This document shows, piece by piece, positions 51,592 through 60,368 of a stretch of DNA of 64,000 nt. Numbering within the stretch: position 1 is the stretch's first letter; each line of letters starts with the position of its first letter. The notes beneath the pieces were generated by a model, which was given only the letters and a program-made list of their open reading frames with translations, was not told the origin of the DNA and made no database searches. The DNA comes from Halomonas shengliensis (lineage in GTDB: Bacteria; Pseudomonadota; Gammaproteobacteria; Pseudomonadales; Halomonadaceae), in the NCBI RefSeq assembly GCF_900104135.1, contig NZ_FNIV01000007.1, positions 107,146-171,145 on the forward strand. Reading direction: 5' to 3'. Both the position numbers and the translations under genes were made by a program.

Positions 51592-52380
51592 ATGGCAGAC
51601 GAGCTGCGCCTTCTGCATCGCGATGAGCACCTGGTGGTGGTGCACAAGCCCGCCGGGCTGCTGGTGCACCGTACCGCCCTGGCGCGCGGCGAGCGCGAGT
51701 TCCTGCTGCAGCGCCTGCGCGACCGGCTCGGCCGGCGGGTCTACCCGGTACACCGCCTCGACCGCCCCACCTCCGGGGCCATGGTGTTCGCACTCTCCCC
51801 CGAGGTCGCCGCGCGGCTGGCAGAGGCCTTCGCCGGACGCGAGGTGGCCAAGCGCTACCTGGCGGTGGTGCGCGGCATCGGCCCCGAGGCCGAGCGGCTC
51901 GCCTACACGCTGCGCGAGGAGGACGGCCGGCGCCCCAAGGCGGAGATGCCCGCCCAGGAGGCGCTGACCGATATCCGGCGCCTGGACAGCGTCGAGCTGC
52001 CGGTTCAGGTGGACCGCTACCCCCGGAGCCGCTATTCGCTGATGGAGGCGCGCCCCCTGACCGGACGGCGCCACCAGATCCGCCGCCACCTCTCCCGGCG
52101 TGGCTACCCGATCATCGGCGACGCCAAGCACGGCAAGGGCAACCACAATCGCTTCTTCGCCGAACGGCTCGACGCCCCCCGGCTGCTGCTGGCGGCCGTG
52201 GGCCTGGCCTTCGACCACCCCGTCGAGGCGTATCGCCTGGAGATCGAGTGCGCCCTGGACGCCACCATGGCCGCGCTGCTCGAGCGCCTCGGCTGGGCCG
52301 GCCACCTGCCGCTGGATGCCGTGCGCCAGGAGCCCGCCACCGCGGCCAGCGTCCCCCACTCCCCCTTCGTCACCCCATAG
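51592..52380 (+). CDS. truC: tRNA pseudouridine(65) synthase TruC
   Basis: 262-aa RluA-type pseudouridine synthase. Catalytic Asp in HRLDRPTSGAMVF, N-terminal LHRDEHLVVVHKPAGLLVHR and the RHQIRRHLSRRGYPIIGDAKHG motif agree with TruC. In-frame ATGs at 51535 (overlapping the upstream stop) and 51562 are also possible; 51592 gives the family N terminus. Confidence 0.92.
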   Translation: MADELRLLHRDEHLVVVHKPAGLLVHRTALARGEREFLLQRLRDRLGRRVYPVHRLDRPTSGAMVFALSPEVAARLAEAFAGREVAKRYLAVVRGIGPEAERLAYTLREEDGRRPKAEMPAQEALTDIRRLDSVELPVQVDRYPRSRYSLMEARPLTGRRHQIRRHLSRRGYPIIGDAKHGKGNHNRFFAERLDAPRLLLAAVGLAFDHPVEAYRLEIECALDATMAALLERLGWAGHLPLDAVRQEPATAASVPHSPFVTP

Positions 52381-52384
52381 GACC

Positions 52385-53236
52385 ATGAGCGACCCCATCT
52401 CCGCCTCCCCCGCCAGCATCGTCGAGGACGACCACGCCCTGCGCTTCGGCGGCATCCGCCGCCTCTACGGGGCCCGCGCCTTCGCCCACTTCCGCCGCGC
52501 CCATGTGGTGGTGGTGGGCGTGGGCGGCGTGGGCAGCTGGGCCGTGGAGGCCCTAGCACGCTCCGGCATCGGCCGGCTCACCCTGATCGACCTCGACGAC
52601 GTCTGCGTCTCCAACGTCAATCGCCAGCTCCACGCCCTGGACGGCAGCGTGGGTCGCCCCAAGGTGGAGGTGCTGGCCGAACGCTGCCGGGCGATCCAGC
52701 CCGGCATCGAGGTGGTGGCGGACGCCGCCTTCGTGACCCCCACCAACCTGGCCGAGCGCATCCCCGAGGACGCCGACCACGTCATCGATGCCATCGACAG
52801 CGTGGTGGCCAAGGCGGCGCTGATCGCCTGGTGCCGGCGGCGCAAGCTGCCGATCACCGTGACCGGCGCGGCGGGCGGGCAGACCGACCCCACCCGCATC
52901 CGGGTCGCCGACCTCACCCGCACCGAGCACGACCCGCTGCTGGCCAAGGTGCGCGCCAGGCTGCGCCGTGACTTCGGCTTCTCGCGCAACCCCAAGCGGC
53001 GCTTCGCGGTGGAGTGCGTCTACTCCGACGAACAGCTGGTCTATCCTGGCAGCGACGGCGAGGTGTGCTTCCAGAAACCCGGCAGCGGCGAGGCTACCCG
53101 CCTGGACTGTGCCTCGGGCTTCGGCGCCGCCACCTTCGTCACCGGCAGCTTCGGCTTCGTGGCGGCCTCGCGCACCCTGGCGCGCCTGGCCCGGCGGGCC
53201 GCCGAGGCGCCCTTCCCGGGCGATGATGCCCCATGA
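52385..53236 (+). CDS. tcdA: tRNA threonylcarbamoyladenosine dehydratase TcdA
   Basis: 283-aa E1-like enzyme that cyclises t6A37 to ct6A. RFGGIRRLYGARAFAHFRRA, nucleotide loop VVGVGGVGSWAVEALARSG, LIDLDDVCVSNVNRQ and the substrate Arg/Lys region. It lies 4 bp after truC, giving a small tRNA-modification operon, and uses the product of TsaC. Confidence 0.95.
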   Translation: MSDPISASPASIVEDDHALRFGGIRRLYGARAFAHFRRAHVVVVGVGGVGSWAVEALARSGIGRLTLIDLDDVCVSNVNRQLHALDGSVGRPKVEVLAERCRAIQPGIEVVADAAFVTPTNLAERIPEDADHVIDAIDSVVAKAALIAWCRRRKLPITVTGAAGGQTDPTRIRVADLTRTEHDPLLAKVRARLRRDFGFSRNPKRRFAVECVYSDEQLVYPGSDGEVCFQKPGSGEATRLDCASGFGAATFVTGSFGFVAASRTLARLARRAAEAPFPGDDAP

Positions 53237-53253
53237 CCCTTCAGGAGAGCCCC

Positions 53254-53478
53254 ATGACCCGTCCGCATCCGGTTCCCGGCATCTACGCCCACTACAAGGG
53301 CAACCGCTACGAGGTGCTCGGCGTGGCCCACCATAGCGAGAGCGAGGAACCGCTGGTGGTCTATCGCGCCCTCTACGGCGACTACGGCCTGTGGGTGCGG
53401 CCGCTTGCGATGTTCACCGAGCTGGTGGAGGTGCAGGGCGAACCGGTGCCGCGCTTCGACCTGGAGAAGGCCTTCTGA
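53254..53478 (+). CDS. DUF1653 domain protein
   Basis: 74 aa. The whole protein is one DUF1653 domain: PGIYAHYKGNRYEVLGVAHHSE, LVVYRALYGDYGLWVRP and MFTELVEVQGEPVPRF. Function unknown; small cytoplasmic beta-rich protein. The ATG at 53254 has CAGGAG upstream; an ATG at 53233 overlapping the tcdA stop is less likely. Confidence 0.92.
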   Translation: MTRPHPVPGIYAHYKGNRYEVLGVAHHSESEEPLVVYRALYGDYGLWVRPLAMFTELVEVQGEPVPRFDLEKAF

Positions 53479-53508
53479 GGCAGGCTCGCGGGCCAGGGCC
53501 TTAACGAG

Positions 53509-53534
53509 CACCGGCGCCACGATGGGCGCCGGTG
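53509..53534. terminator. Hairpin between convergent DUF1653 and bfr
   Basis: A 10-bp stem CACCGGCGCC/GGCGCCGGTG with a 6-nt loop. Neither side has a good T-run; probably ends both convergent units. Confidence 0.5.
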
Positions 53535-53575
53535 TCGGGAGGGAAGTCAGGAAGGAATAAGGCGCTGGGCGGCGA

Positions 53576-54058
53576 TCACTCGTCGCCGGCCTCCTGCATC
53601 TGCTTGAGCAGGTAGTTCTCGATGCCGACCTTGTCGATCAGGCCGAGCTCGGTCTCGATATGGTCGATATGCCCCTCCTCGTCCGCCAGCAGGTCACGGA
53701 AGAGGTCGCGGGTGACGTAGTCCTTGACCTGCTCGCAGTACTCGATGGCGGCGATATAGTCGTTGCGCCCCTCGTGCTCGATCTTGAGGTCGCACTCGAG
53801 CATCTCGCGCACGTTCTCGCCGATGTGCAGCTTGCCGAGGTCCTGCAGGTTGGGGATGCCCTCCAGGAAGAGGATGCGCTCGATCAGCTTGTCGGCGTGC
53901 TGCATCTCCTCGATGGACTCGTCGTACTCCCACTTGGCCAGCTTCTGCAGCCCCCAGTCCTTGTACATCTTGGCGTGCAGGAAGTACTGGTTGATGGCCA
54001 CCAGCTCGTTGCCCAGGGCGCGGTTGAGGTGTTCGATGACCTTGCTGTCGCCTTTCAT
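53576..54058 (-). CDS. bfr: Bacterioferritin
   Basis: 160-aa iron-storage subunit of a 24-mer. Di-iron ligands: Glu18 ([11 protein letters not shown]), Glu and His in EMQHADK, and the [13 protein letters not shown] motif. The heme-ligand Met is present in [12 protein letters not shown], so heme can bind at the subunit interface. Start [12 protein letters not shown] is canonical. bfd lies upstream with its own Fur-box promoter. Confidence 0.96.
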   Translation of the reverse strand: MKGDSKVIEHLNRALGNELVAINQYFLHAKMYKDWGLQKLAKWEYDESIEEMQHADKLIERILFLEGIPNLQDLGKLHIGENVREMLECDLKIEHEGRNDYIAAIEYCEQVKDYVTRDLFRDLLADEEGHIDHIETELGLIDKVGIENYLLKQMQEAGDE

Positions 54059-54134
54059 GTCGTAGCCTCTCGTGTGGCGGGAAGATGACGAAAGCTTGGC
54101 ACGTGGCCGCGAGGCTTGCCAAGCCGTGTCATCC

Positions 54135-54162
54135 AGTCTAGCGGATCACGAAAGAAATCCAA
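54135..54162 (-). promoter_or_regulatory. Putative bfr promoter
   Basis: On the minus strand TTGGAT (54162-54157), a 16-bp spacer and TAGACT (54140-54135), 77 bp before the bfr start. The leader also holds a perfect 7-bp inverted repeat CTTGGCA/TGCCAAG (54095-54101, 54117-54123). Confidence 0.5.
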
Positions 54163-54209
54163 TGAAATCAGCTACATGTTAACGTCAACGAGAACGATGG
54201 CGATTGCCG

Positions 54210-54416
54210 TCAGACGGCGTAGGCGAGGTCCTCGGCGGCGGCCATCAGCTCCTCCCGGACCGCCTCGCGGGTGAGGCTCTTGCCCACGCAGGCGCACTTG
54301 CCGCACTGGGTGCCGCAGCCGGTCTCGGCCTGGACCTCGCGCCAGCTGCGTGCGCCCTCCTCCACCGCCTGGCGGATGCGGTGATCGGAGACCCCCTTGC
54401 AGATGCAGACGTACAT
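54210..54416 (-). CDS. bfd: Bacterioferritin-associated ferredoxin Bfd
   Basis: 68-aa [2Fe-2S] protein with ligands C4, C6, C38 and C41 in the BFD arrangement (MYVCIC...CGKC). It delivers electrons to bacterioferritin to release stored iron. Placed upstream of bfr in the same direction, but under a separate promoter with a Fur box, so made when iron is short. Confidence 0.95.
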   Translation of the reverse strand: MYVCICKGVSDHRIRQAVEEGARSWREVQAETGCGTQCGKCACVGKSLTREAVREELMAAAEDLAYAV

Positions 54417-54446
54417 GAGCTCACCTCGCGTTGGATAGCGAGATCA

Positions 54447-54476
54447 AATGTAAATGATTCCCATAGTGTATTGCAA
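54447..54476 (-). promoter_or_regulatory. bfd promoter with overlapping Fur box
   Basis: On the minus strand TTGCAA (54476-54471), an 18-bp spacer and TACATT (54452-54447). The spacer and -10 are covered by ATGGGAATCATTTACATT, very close to the Fur box half-sites (GAATCATTnnCATT). Fur-Fe binding here would block polymerase. Confidence 0.75.
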
Positions 54477-54518
54477 CCGCGAATCGACCTTTGTCTGATC
54501 CCGGTCAATCGACGGCGG

Positions 54519-54989
54519 CTATCGCTTGGGCAGCACCACCACCTGGGTCCCCGAGGCGATGTCGGGCCAGCTGCGCCGCTCGGGATCGAACAGCACCCAC
54601 AGGTAGCCGAGCCCGAAGGCGGCAAAGGAGAGGCAGGCCACCGCGAAGCGCAGCATCGCCTGGCGCAACGAGATGGTGTAGCCGTCGCGAGTCTGCACCC
54701 GCAGCCGCCAGGCCTGCATGCCCAGGGTCATGCCCCCGCGGCACCAGAAGAAGGCGAAGAAGGCGAAGGCCGAGGCCAGCATGATCAGCCGCAGCGAGAC
54801 GACCTGCGCCACCCCCGCGCCGACCTGTTCGGCGGGGAGCCCCACCAGGTGGCGCACCGCCAGCAGGTGCAGCCCGGCCACCAGGACCCAGATGGCCACC
54901 ACCAGGAAGGCGTCGTAGAGCATGGCGCCCAGGCGGCGGCCGAGTCCGGCGGGCCAGACGTCGTCGAGCTGTGTGAAGCGGCGCGGCAT
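54519..54989 (-). CDS. RDD family membrane protein
   Basis: 156-aa inner-membrane protein of the RDD family: the R-R...D triad appears as GLGRRLGAMLYDAFLV near 16-31, then three to four spans and GMTLGMQAWRLRVQTRDG. Function unclear; in halophiles some RDD proteins have been proposed to move Na+. It precedes nothing co-directional nearby except lptG upstream, 14 bp away, so it may be at the end of the lptFG operon. Confidence 0.88.
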   Translation of the reverse strand: MPRRFTQLDDVWPAGLGRRLGAMLYDAFLVVAIWVLVAGLHLLAVRHLVGLPAEQVGAGVAQVVSLRLIMLASAFAFFAFFWCRGGMTLGMQAWRLRVQTRDGYTISLRQAMLRFAVACLSFAAFGLGYLWVLFDPERRSWPDIASGTQVVVLPKR

Positions 54990-55003
54990 GGGCCCTCCTC
55001 GTC

Positions 55004-56068
55004 TCAGCCGCTACGCCGCAGCAGCAGGATGCCCACCGCGGCGCAGATCAGGGTTGGCGCCAGCACCGCCCAGGCCGGCGAGAAGCCAAACAGGGTGGAG
55101 GCCGGCGCCAGCAGGTCCTGCAGGTACTTGAAGGTCAGGCCGGTGACCACGCCGTAGAAGACCCGGGTGCCGGCAGCGACGCTGCGCAGCGGGCCGAACA
55201 CGAAGGAGGCCGCCACCAGCACCAGCGAGCCCATGGTCAGCGGCATCAGCAGCTTCTGCCAGAAGTAGAGCAGCGGCTGGGTCGCCTGCTGCCCCTGGTC
55301 GCGCAGATAGCGGGCGTAGGCCCACAGCTCGCTCGGCGCCTGGCTCTCCACGTCGCGCAGCAGCCGGGAAAGCTGGGCCGGGGTCAGTTCGGTCTGCCAC
55401 TCGAGGGTGGCGTGCCGGCTCGCCTCGGTGCCCCCCTCGGCGAAGCGTGTCACGGCGACCTCCTCCAGCACCCAGCGCCCGTCGCGCCAGGCCGCGCGGT
55501 CGGCGCGCAGCGCCTCCACCAGGCGCTGTCCCGCGAAGCGGTAGCGGGTCAGGTCGAGCACGGTATCGTCGGCGCGGATGGCGCCGAAGCGGTAGAAGCT
55601 GTCGCCCTCGCGCTGCCAGCCGCCGCGCTCGGTGACCACCGCCCCGGCGCCCTGGATCCGCTCGACCCGCCAGGCGCTGGCGAACTGCTCGGTGCGCGGG
55701 GCGACGTACTCGGCGATCAGGAGCACGACCACCACCACCAGGATGATCGGCTTCATGGCCCCCCACAGGATCCGTGCCAGGGAACGCCCGGCGGCCCGGA
55801 TCACGGTGAGCTCGTTGCTGGATGCCATGCTGCCCAAGCCGATCAGTGCGCCGATCAGCACCGCCACCGGGGCGTACTGGTAGAGCCGCCAGGGCAGGCG
55901 CATCAGCAGGTAGAGCAGCACCTGCAGGGCGCCGTAGTCGCCCTCCACGTCGCCCAGGTCGTTGATGTAGGTGATCACCAGGTCGAGGCCCAGCAGCACC
56001 AGCTGCACCACCAGGATGGCGCCCAGCACGTTGCGCGCCAGGTAACGGTCGAAGCGATCGGCGATCAT
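55004..56068 (-). CDS. lptG: LPS export permease LptG
   Basis: 354-aa inner-membrane subunit of the LptB2FG transporter that extracts lipopolysaccharide. N-terminal spans with DRYLARNVLGAILVVQLVLL, the coupling region SNELTVIRAAG near 82-92, a periplasmic beta-jellyroll (about 130-260) and C-terminal spans. Overlaps lptF by 4 bp. Confidence 0.95.
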   Translation of the reverse strand: MIADRFDRYLARNVLGAILVVQLVLLGLDLVITYINDLGDVEGDYGALQVLLYLLMRLPWRLYQYAPVAVLIGALIGLGSMASSNELTVIRAAGRSLARILWGAMKPIILVVVVVLLIAEYVAPRTEQFASAWRVERIQGAGAVVTERGGWQREGDSFYRFGAIRADDTVLDLTRYRFAGQRLVEALRADRAAWRDGRWVLEEVAVTRFAEGGTEASRHATLEWQTELTPAQLSRLLRDVESQAPSELWAYARYLRDQGQQATQPLLYFWQKLLMPLTMGSLVLVAASFVFGPLRSVAAGTRVFYGVVTGLTFKYLQDLLAPASTLFGFSPAWAVLAPTLICAAVGILLLRRSG

Positions 56069-57147
56069 CCGCTCATCCCCCGGCGCTGGGCCCGCGCCAT
56101 CAGCCACAGCCCCAGCGCCAGGAAGCCGCCGTGGATCGGCCACATGCCCACCGCGGCCGGCAGGCTGCCGCGGCCGATGGCGTCCAGGGCCGCCAGCAGC
56201 AGGCTCAGGTAGGCCACGAACAGGAATATCGCCGGCAGCAGCTTGGCGAAGCGCCCCTGGCGCGGGTTGACCCGCGACAGCGGCATCGCCAGCAGGGTGA
56301 GGATGAACACCATCAGCGGCATCCCCAGCCGCCACTGCAGCTGGGCGCGCGCCGCGGGTGAGTCATCGCCGAGCAGCGCCGCGGTGGAAGCCAGCTCGGC
56401 CGAATCGAGTTCGCGCAGCGACTCGGCCCGGGAGAGGCGCACTGCGTAGGTCTCGAACTCCAGGCGCTCGGCCACCTGGCGGCCCGGTTCGACGCTGTAA
56501 CGCTCGCCGTCGGTGAGCACCAGGAAGCGACTGCCGGTCTCGTCATCCACCGCCTGGTGGCCCGCCTCGGCGCGGGTCACCACGCTCTCGGGCGTGCCGT
56601 CGCTGCGCCGCTGGCGTTCGCTGATGAAGACCCCGCGCATCTCGTCGCCCTCCTCGCTGAAGCCCTCGGTATAGGCGGTACGCCCGCTGCCGAACTCCTG
56701 GAAGCGCCCGGGGCCCAGGGTGGTGAAGTCGACCCGGCTGCGCTGCTCCTCCAGCAGGGTCTCGGTCTGCAGGGCCCCCGCCGGGGTCAGCCACAGGCTG
56801 CACGCCCCGACCAGCACGGCCACCAGGGTAGCCGGCACCAGGCTGACCTGGAGCAGCCGGTTGGGGCTGGTGCCGCAGGCCACCAGCACGGTGATCTCGC
56901 TGTTGAGATAGAGCTGGCCGTAGGCAAGCAGGATACCGAGGAAGAAGGCCAGCGGCAGGATCAGCTCCATGAAGCCGGGCAGGTGCAGCAGCATCAGGGT
57001 GCCCAGGATATCGGCGGGGATCTCACCCTCGGCGGCGTTGCTGAAGTAGCGGATGAAGCGACTGCCCATGATCACCAGCAGCAGCACGCCGGCCACGGCG
57101 GCCATGGTCAGCAGGATCTCGCGGGTGAGGTAACGGAAGATGATCAT
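56065..57147 (-). CDS. lptF: LPS export permease LptF
   Basis: 360-aa partner of LptG. MIIFRYLTREILLTMAAVAG start is canonical; coupling segment NSEITVLVACGTSP near 80-95; periplasmic jellyroll; C-terminal spans including RQGRFAKLLPAIFLFVAYLSL. The 17 codons upstream in frame are not conserved. Divergent from pepA, the standard arrangement in gammaproteobacteria. Confidence 0.95.
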   Translation of the reverse strand: MIIFRYLTREILLTMAAVAGVLLLVIMGSRFIRYFSNAAEGEIPADILGTLMLLHLPGFMELILPLAFFLGILLAYGQLYLNSEITVLVACGTSPNRLLQVSLVPATLVAVLVGACSLWLTPAGALQTETLLEEQRSRVDFTTLGPGRFQEFGSGRTAYTEGFSEEGDEMRGVFISERQRRSDGTPESVVTRAEAGHQAVDDETGSRFLVLTDGERYSVEPGRQVAERLEFETYAVRLSRAESLRELDSAELASTAALLGDDSPAARAQLQWRLGMPLMVFILTLLAMPLSRVNPRQGRFAKLLPAIFLFVAYLSLLLAALDAIGRGSLPAAVGMWPIHGGFLALGLWLMARAQRRGMSG

Positions 57148-57212
57148 GCGGCGTCTGCCATGCAATGGGGCCATGCCTTGGGTACACTGGAGCGACACGG
57201 CGACGTGCCGGC

Positions 57213-57240
57213 ATTATCCAGAATCCCCCTGCGCTTGTAA
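57213..57240 (-). promoter_or_regulatory. Putative lptFG promoter
   Basis: On the minus strand TTACAA (57240-57235), a 16-bp spacer and GATAAT (57218-57213), 66 bp before lptF in the divergent pepA-lptF gap. Confidence 0.5.
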
Positions 57241-57284
57241 CCCCAATCCCCCGAACCCCCAACCGCTTGTCTTGTGGAGACGCC

Positions 57285-58805
57285 ATGGAATTCCCTGTCA
57301 GGACGGGTAACCCCGCCAAGGTCGAGAGCGCCTGTCTCGTCATCCCGGTGTTCAAGGAGGGCGACCTGCTGCCCACCGCCTCGCGCCTCGACGATGCCAG
57401 CGAGCGGCTGGTGGGCCAGCTTCTCGACCGCGGCGACTTCGACGCCAGGCTGGGGAACGTGCAGCTGATCCCCTTCGCCCCGGGACTCTCCAGCGAGCGC
57501 CTGCTGCTGGTGGGCCTGGGCAAGCGCGACAAGTGCCAGGAGGCCGCCTTCCGCAAGGCCCTGGACGCCGCCTTCACCGCCCTGGTCGGGCTGCCGGTGG
57601 ACGAGGTCGCGGTGGCCTTCACCGAGGTGCCGGTGGCCGAGCGCGACGCCGCCTGGAAGGCGCGCATGGTGGCCGAGGCCAGCCATCGGGCGAGCTACCG
57701 CTTCGACGCGTTCAAGTCCGAGAAGGCGCCGGCGCAGCGCCTCGCGCGGATCGAGCTGCTGGTGGGCGACGACGCCGAGGCCGACGCCGCGCGTGAGGGG
57801 GCGCGCATCGGCGACGCCGTGGGTCAGGGCATCAATCGTGCCCGCACCCTGGGCAACCTGCCGGGCAACGTCTGCACGCCGCGCTACCTGGCGGAGCAGG
57901 CCGAGGCGCTGGGCCAGGCCTCCGGCGGGGCGCTGGCGGTGGAGGTCCTTGACGAAGAGGCCCTGGAGGCGCTGGGCGCCCACAGCCTGCTCGCGGTGGG
58001 CCGCGGCAGTGCCGAGCCCTCGCGGCTGATCGTCATGACCTACCGGGGTGCCGAGGAGCCCGATGAGGCGCCTCACGTGCTGGTCGGCAAGGGCATCACC
58101 TTCGACACCGGCGGCATCTCGCTCAAGCCCGGCGAGGCCATGGACGAGATGAAGTTCGACATGTGCGGCGCCGCCAGCGTGTTCGGCACCGTCGCCGCGG
58201 TGCTCGCCATCAGGCCGAGGGTCAACCTGGTGGCTATCATCGCCGCCGCCGAAAACATGCCCGACGGCCGCGCCACCAAGCCCGGCGACATCATCAGGAC
58301 GCTCAAGGGGCTCTCGGTGGAGGTGCTCAACACCGACGCCGAGGGTCGCCTGGTGCTGTGCGACGCCCTCACCTACGCCGAGCGCTTCGAGCCTGCCAGC
58401 GTGGTGGACATCGCCACCCTCACCGGCGCCTGCATCATCGCCCTGGGCCACCACGCCACCGGGCTGCTCGCCAACGACGACGACCTCGCCCTGGACCTGC
58501 TGGAGGCCGGCGAGGCGGCCTGGGACCGCGCCTGGCACCTGCCGCTGTGGGACGAGTACCAGCAGCAGCTCGACTCCAACTTCGCCGACCTGGCCAACAT
58601 CGGCGGCAAGCCGGCGGGCACCATCACCGCCGCCTGCTTCCTCTCGCGCTTCGCCGACACCTTCCCCTGGGCCCACCTGGACATCGCCGGTACCGCCTGG
58701 AGCTCCGGCAAGGAGAAGGGGGCCAGCGGGCGGCCGGTGGGGCTGCTGACCCAGTACCTGCTCGACCGCGAGGCCGATGCCGTGGTGGAGACCGAGGCGG
58801 AATAG
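57285..58805 (+). CDS. pepA: Leucyl aminopeptidase PepA
   Basis: 506-aa M17 hexameric dizinc aminopeptidase. The signature NTDAEGRL, the metal/catalytic region GKGITFDTGGISLKPGEAMDEMKFDM, and the C-terminal SGKEKGASGRPVGLL are intact. In E. coli PepA also binds DNA in Xer recombination. GGAG precedes the ATG. R1-G follows. Confidence 0.96.
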   Translation: MEFPVRTGNPAKVESACLVIPVFKEGDLLPTASRLDDASERLVGQLLDRGDFDARLGNVQLIPFAPGLSSERLLLVGLGKRDKCQEAAFRKALDAAFTALVGLPVDEVAVAFTEVPVAERDAAWKARMVAEASHRASYRFDAFKSEKAPAQRLARIELLVGDDAEADAAREGARIGDAVGQGINRARTLGNLPGNVCTPRYLAEQAEALGQASGGALAVEVLDEEALEALGAHSLLAVGRGSAEPSRLIVMTYRGAEEPDEAPHVLVGKGITFDTGGISLKPGEAMDEMKFDMCGAASVFGTVAAVLAIRPRVNLVAIIAAAENMPDGRATKPGDIIRTLKGLSVEVLNTDAEGRLVLCDALTYAERFEPASVVDIATLTGACIIALGHHATGLLANDDDLALDLLEAGEAAWDRAWHLPLWDEYQQQLDSNFADLANIGGKPAGTITAACFLSRFADTFPWAHLDIAGTAWSSGKEKGASGRPVGLLTQYLLDREADAVVETEAE

Positions 58806-58832
58806 CGGGCATACCGCAACCACCTGCCACAA

Positions 58833-58942
58833 GGGGCGCCGGGGGCAGGCCGAAGAGGAGGTCTTTTGCCAGGGAAGGCAAAAGTAGCTCCCAGGGAGGG
58901 GTTCACAGCGCCTCCTCGCAGGTCTGCCGCCGGAACAGCCCC
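58833..58942 (+). repeat. R1 hairpin repeat, copy G
   Basis: Core arms GGCAGGCCGAAGAGGAGG and CCTCCTCGCAGGTCTGCC; inner hairpin TTTTGCCAGGGAAGGCAAAA, differing from ATGCC/GGCAT copies by paired changes. Outer arms GGGGC (58833-58837) and GCCCC (58938-58942). Most of the 296-bp pepA-ilvE gap; the remaining 159 bp hold no recognised gene. Confidence 0.83.
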
Positions 58943-59101
58943 GAGGCAATCCTGAACTCGGTCATGCTGCAGGACTTGCGTTTTTTCGGCCCCGCCTTTC
59001 TCATGGTATCGACGACAATTCCACGACCCGGGCCCCGCTGGCCCGAGTTTCCTTTACCTCCCCGGGGCATGCCGCCCCGGGCGTAGCGGAGACCCCTTGC
59101 C

Positions 59102-60202
59102 GTGCCCACAGAGCGCTTCGAACTGCTTCCCAACGCCGCACCCACGGCCGACGCCGTCCGCGAGGAGATCCTCGCCAACCCCGGTTTCGGCCAGTACTTC
59201 ACCGACCACATGGCCCATGTGCGCTGGACCCTGGACGCCGGCTGGCACGGCCGCGAGGTGCGTCCCTACGGGCCCCTGACCCTGGACCCCGCCGCCGCCG
59301 TACTGCACTACGCCCAGGAGATCTTCGAGGGCATCAAGGCCTACCGGCATGCCGACGGCTCCATCTGGACCTTCCGCCCCGAGAAGAACGCCGAGCGCTT
59401 CCGGCGCAGCGCCCGCCGCCTGGCCCTGCCGGAGCTCACCGACGAGGACTTCATCGGCTCGCTCAAGGCGCTGCTGGCCCAGGACCACGCCTGGGTACCC
59501 ACGCCCCGCAGCGAGGCCGACGAGTGCAGCCTCTACCTGCGCCCCTTCATGATCGCCAGCGAGAAGTTCCTCGGCGTGCGCCCGGCCCAAGAGGTCGACT
59601 ACTACGTGATCGCCTCGCCGGCGGCGGCCTACTTCAAGGGCGGCGTCGAGCCGGTCTCGATCTGGCTCTCGGAACACTACAAGCGTGCCGCCCCCGGCGG
59701 CACCGGCTTCGCCAAGTGCGGCGGCAACTACGCCGCCTCCCTGGCCGCCCAGAAGGAAGCCAGCGCCCAGGGCTGCGGCCAGGTGGCCTTCCTCGACGCC
59801 GCCGAGAACAAGTGGATCGAGGAGCTCGGCGGCATGAACCTGTTCTTCGTGTTCAAGGACGGGCGCATCGCCACCCCGCGCCTCACCGACACCATCCTCG
59901 AGGGGGTGACCCGCGACTCGGTGCTGACCCTGGCCCGGGACGAGGGGCTGACCCCCGAGGAGCGCCCGATCAGCATCGACGAGTGGCGCGAGGGGGCCGC
60001 CAGCGGCGAGATCACCGAGGTCTTCGCCTGCGGCACCGCCGCGGTGATCACCCCGGTGGGCGAGCTGGTCACCGAGCAGGAGCGCATCCGCCTGCTGGGC
60101 GATAACGGCAACCCCATCGCCAAGCGCCTGCGCGCCAAGCTGCTCGACCTGCAGTACGGCCGCGTCGAGGACACCCACGGCTGGCTGACGCGGCTGGTGT
60201 AA
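59102..60202 (+). CDS. ilvE: Branched-chain amino acid aminotransferase
   Basis: 366-aa fold-type IV PLP enzyme, final step of Val, Leu and Ile synthesis. PLP Lys205 in FAKCGGNYAASL; LRPFMIASEKFLGVRPA, EELGGMNLFFVF and FACGTAAVITPVG follow. It is the long type (about 360 aa, related to eukaryotic BCATs) and not the 309-aa E. coli type. The start is GTG at 59102 with GGAG upstream. Flanked by R1-G and R1-H. Confidence 0.95.
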   Translation: MPTERFELLPNAAPTADAVREEILANPGFGQYFTDHMAHVRWTLDAGWHGREVRPYGPLTLDPAAAVLHYAQEIFEGIKAYRHADGSIWTFRPEKNAERFRRSARRLALPELTDEDFIGSLKALLAQDHAWVPTPRSEADECSLYLRPFMIASEKFLGVRPAQEVDYYVIASPAAAYFKGGVEPVSIWLSEHYKRAAPGGTGFAKCGGNYAASLAAQKEASAQGCGQVAFLDAAENKWIEELGGMNLFFVFKDGRIATPRLTDTILEGVTRDSVLTLARDEGLTPEERPISIDEWREGAASGEITEVFACGTAAVITPVGELVTEQERIRLLGDNGNPIAKRLRAKLLDLQYGRVEDTHGWLTRLV

Positions 60203-60229
60203 GCCACCGACAGGCGGCACCTTCACCTG

Positions 60230-60353
60230 CTGATGGAGCGCCGGGGACGGGACGTCGGGGAGGTCCTATGCCAGGGATGGCATCGGTAGCGCCCAGGGAG
60301 GGGGTCACAGCGCCTCCCCAGAGTTCCGTCGCCGGGACAGCTCCAGCAGCACT
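60230..60353 (+). repeat. R1 hairpin repeat, copy H
   Basis: Arms GACGGGACGTCGGGGAGG and CCTCCCCAGAGTTCCGTC are the most divergent of the family yet still pair. Inner hairpin ATGCCAGGGATGGCAT is intact; the outer arms TGCTGATGGAG and CTCCAGCAGCA also pair. It ends 15 bp before the holC start and so overlaps its leader. Confidence 0.83.
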
Positions 60354-60368
60354 GCCCGGCGAATGCCA

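Noticed and set aside
53576..54416. bfr and bfd as one operon
   Set aside because: A 151-bp gap with a separate promoter lies between them and bfd has its own Fur-box promoter, so single-operon control is not the simplest reading.
58373..58906. 177-aa minus-strand frame starting MNPSLGATFAFPGKRPPLRP
   Set aside because: Its beginning is R1-G read as protein and the rest is antisense to pepA.
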